A stretch of 14,179 bases of DNA, taken from assembly GCA_017503305.1 (NCBI GenBank), contig JAFVTJ010000009.1, positions 1-14,179 of the forward strand. The letters run 5' to 3'. The translations under genes and the position numbers were made by a program. Positions 13,872-14,179 of this stretch are shown in pieces. Positions within the stretch are counted from its first letter, which is position 1. Every line of letters starts with the position of its first letter. The notes below the pieces were generated by a model. That model worked only from the letters and a program-made list of their open reading frames with translations, was not told where the DNA came from and searched no databases. This stretch comes from Clostridia bacterium (GTDB taxonomy: Bacteria > Bacillota_A > Clostridia > Oscillospirales > Acutalibacteraceae).

Positions 13872-14179
13872 TTATTTGGTTTCTTTTTTCTTTCTTCCGT
13901 AAAGTGTCGTGCCGATAATTCCGCCGCTGCTTACAAACAGAAGAGCGAACCAAAGATGGAGATTGGTGTTATCGCCAGTCTGAGGACTATTGGGAGATTC
14001 CTGATTAGGTTTGTTTTCAGGACCTGGTTTGTCTTCGGGATCAGGCTCAGATTCAGGGTCGGGTTCGGGAACGGGTGTATAATCGTAAATATTCTCAAAC
14101 TCGGCCACAACTGTTGCAGCGTTTCCACCGTTCTTGGTGAGGGTTGCTACCAGCTCATTGTTTGCGTTTAGCTCGATTG
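13872..14179 (-). CDS. Sortase-anchored surface protein, C-terminal end (5' part outside window)
   Basis: The frame is open to the window edge, so only the last 102 codons are seen. From N to C: the end of a folded domain (ELNANNELVATLTKNGG then ATVVAEFEN), a wall-spanning Pro/Asp/Glu-rich spacer (PVPEPDPESEPDPEDKPGPE, then KPNQES), the sorting motif SPQTGD (an LPXTG variant), a hydrophobic helix (LWFALLFVSSGGIIGTTLYG) and the positive tail RKKKETK. This is a complete cell-wall sorting signal; sortase would cut between T and G and link the protein to peptidoglycan. The GTG at 14108 is not taken as the start because the frame continues upstream in protein-like sequence. The function of the missing ectodomain, perhaps adhesion, is unknown. 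Confidence 0.88.
   Translation of the reverse strand, partial: IELNANNELVATLTKNGGNAATVVAEFENIYDYTPVPEPDPESEPDPEDKPGPENKPNQESPNSPQTGDNTNLHLWFALLFVSSGGIIGTTLYGRKKKETK

Larger units (their letters stand above)
12916..14179. mobile_element. End of an integrative (skin-like or ICE-like) element inserted in sigK, continuing beyond the window
   Basis: From the sigK junction to the end the content is accessory: remains of a two-HTH repressor, a small conserved ORF seen in clostridial integrative elements (from memory), a hairpin-rich noncoding stretch and the end of a sortase-anchored surface protein. Codon and base use lack the style of the housekeeping genes before it. No recombinase or transfer gene lies within the window, so the element type cannot be set. 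Confidence 0.55.

Noticed and set aside
1..14179. tRNA, rRNA genes or CRISPR arrays
   Set aside because: No cloverleaf-like sequence ending in the T-arm consensus, no rRNA-like stretch and no regularly spaced repeats were seen by eye on either strand.

Overview
The window looks like a chromosome segment from a spore-forming, moderately AT-rich member of the Clostridia, most likely an Oscillospirales-type gut bacterium. This rests on single-chain glycyl-tRNA synthetase, a ThiI without a rhodanese domain paired with a cysteine desulfurase, a pro-sigma-K reading frame, a Firmicutes-type LexA box, an SPQTG sortase signal, and frequent GTG or TTG starts behind strong Shine-Dalgarno (SD) sequences. 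The taxonomic placement is inference.

Layout. 1-684 (+) is the C-terminal part of an AI-2E family membrane protein. After about 290 bases without a gene comes a minus-strand operon: Na+:alanine/glycine symporter (4053-2746), Xaa-Pro peptidase (2743-1676, broken by one in-frame TAA) and a HAD phosphatase (1630-977). This looks like a peptide/amino-acid use cluster. A plus-strand operon follows from a good sigma-A promoter: cysteine desulfurase (4167-5291), ThiI (5293-6462) and a membrane-anchored CinA/MoaB-like protein of unknown function (6503-7474). The first two should form the sulfur relay for 4-thiouridine in tRNA. A bidirectional terminator separates this from a small minus-strand gene (7789-7520), which shares a compact back-to-back promoter region with glyQS (7953-9344). 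A two-gene module, zinc ribbon plus sigma-region-4-like protein (9431-10128), sits between two terminators. Minus-strand dinB (12450-11272), with a LexA box, and an LCP cell-wall ligase (11214-10159) follow.

The accessory part starts inside the gene at 12585. It begins as an excellent pro-sigma-K (hydrophobic pro-sequence, regions 1.2 to 2.3), but after residue 110 (RCIEN) it changes in frame to the HTH part of a mobile-element repressor. The switch falls at GAAAATG, the point in sigK where the skin element of Bacillus subtilis is inserted. The rest of the window has accessory character: a small conserved ORF, a hairpin-rich noncoding stretch and the end of a sortase-anchored surface protein. 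The best reading is a skin-like or ICE-like element in sigK, with the other half of sigK and the recombinase outside the window.

Two genes carry apparent single-base lesions: a TAA inside the peptidase, and an ATA where the cysteine desulfurase start should be. Either may be real or a sequence error.
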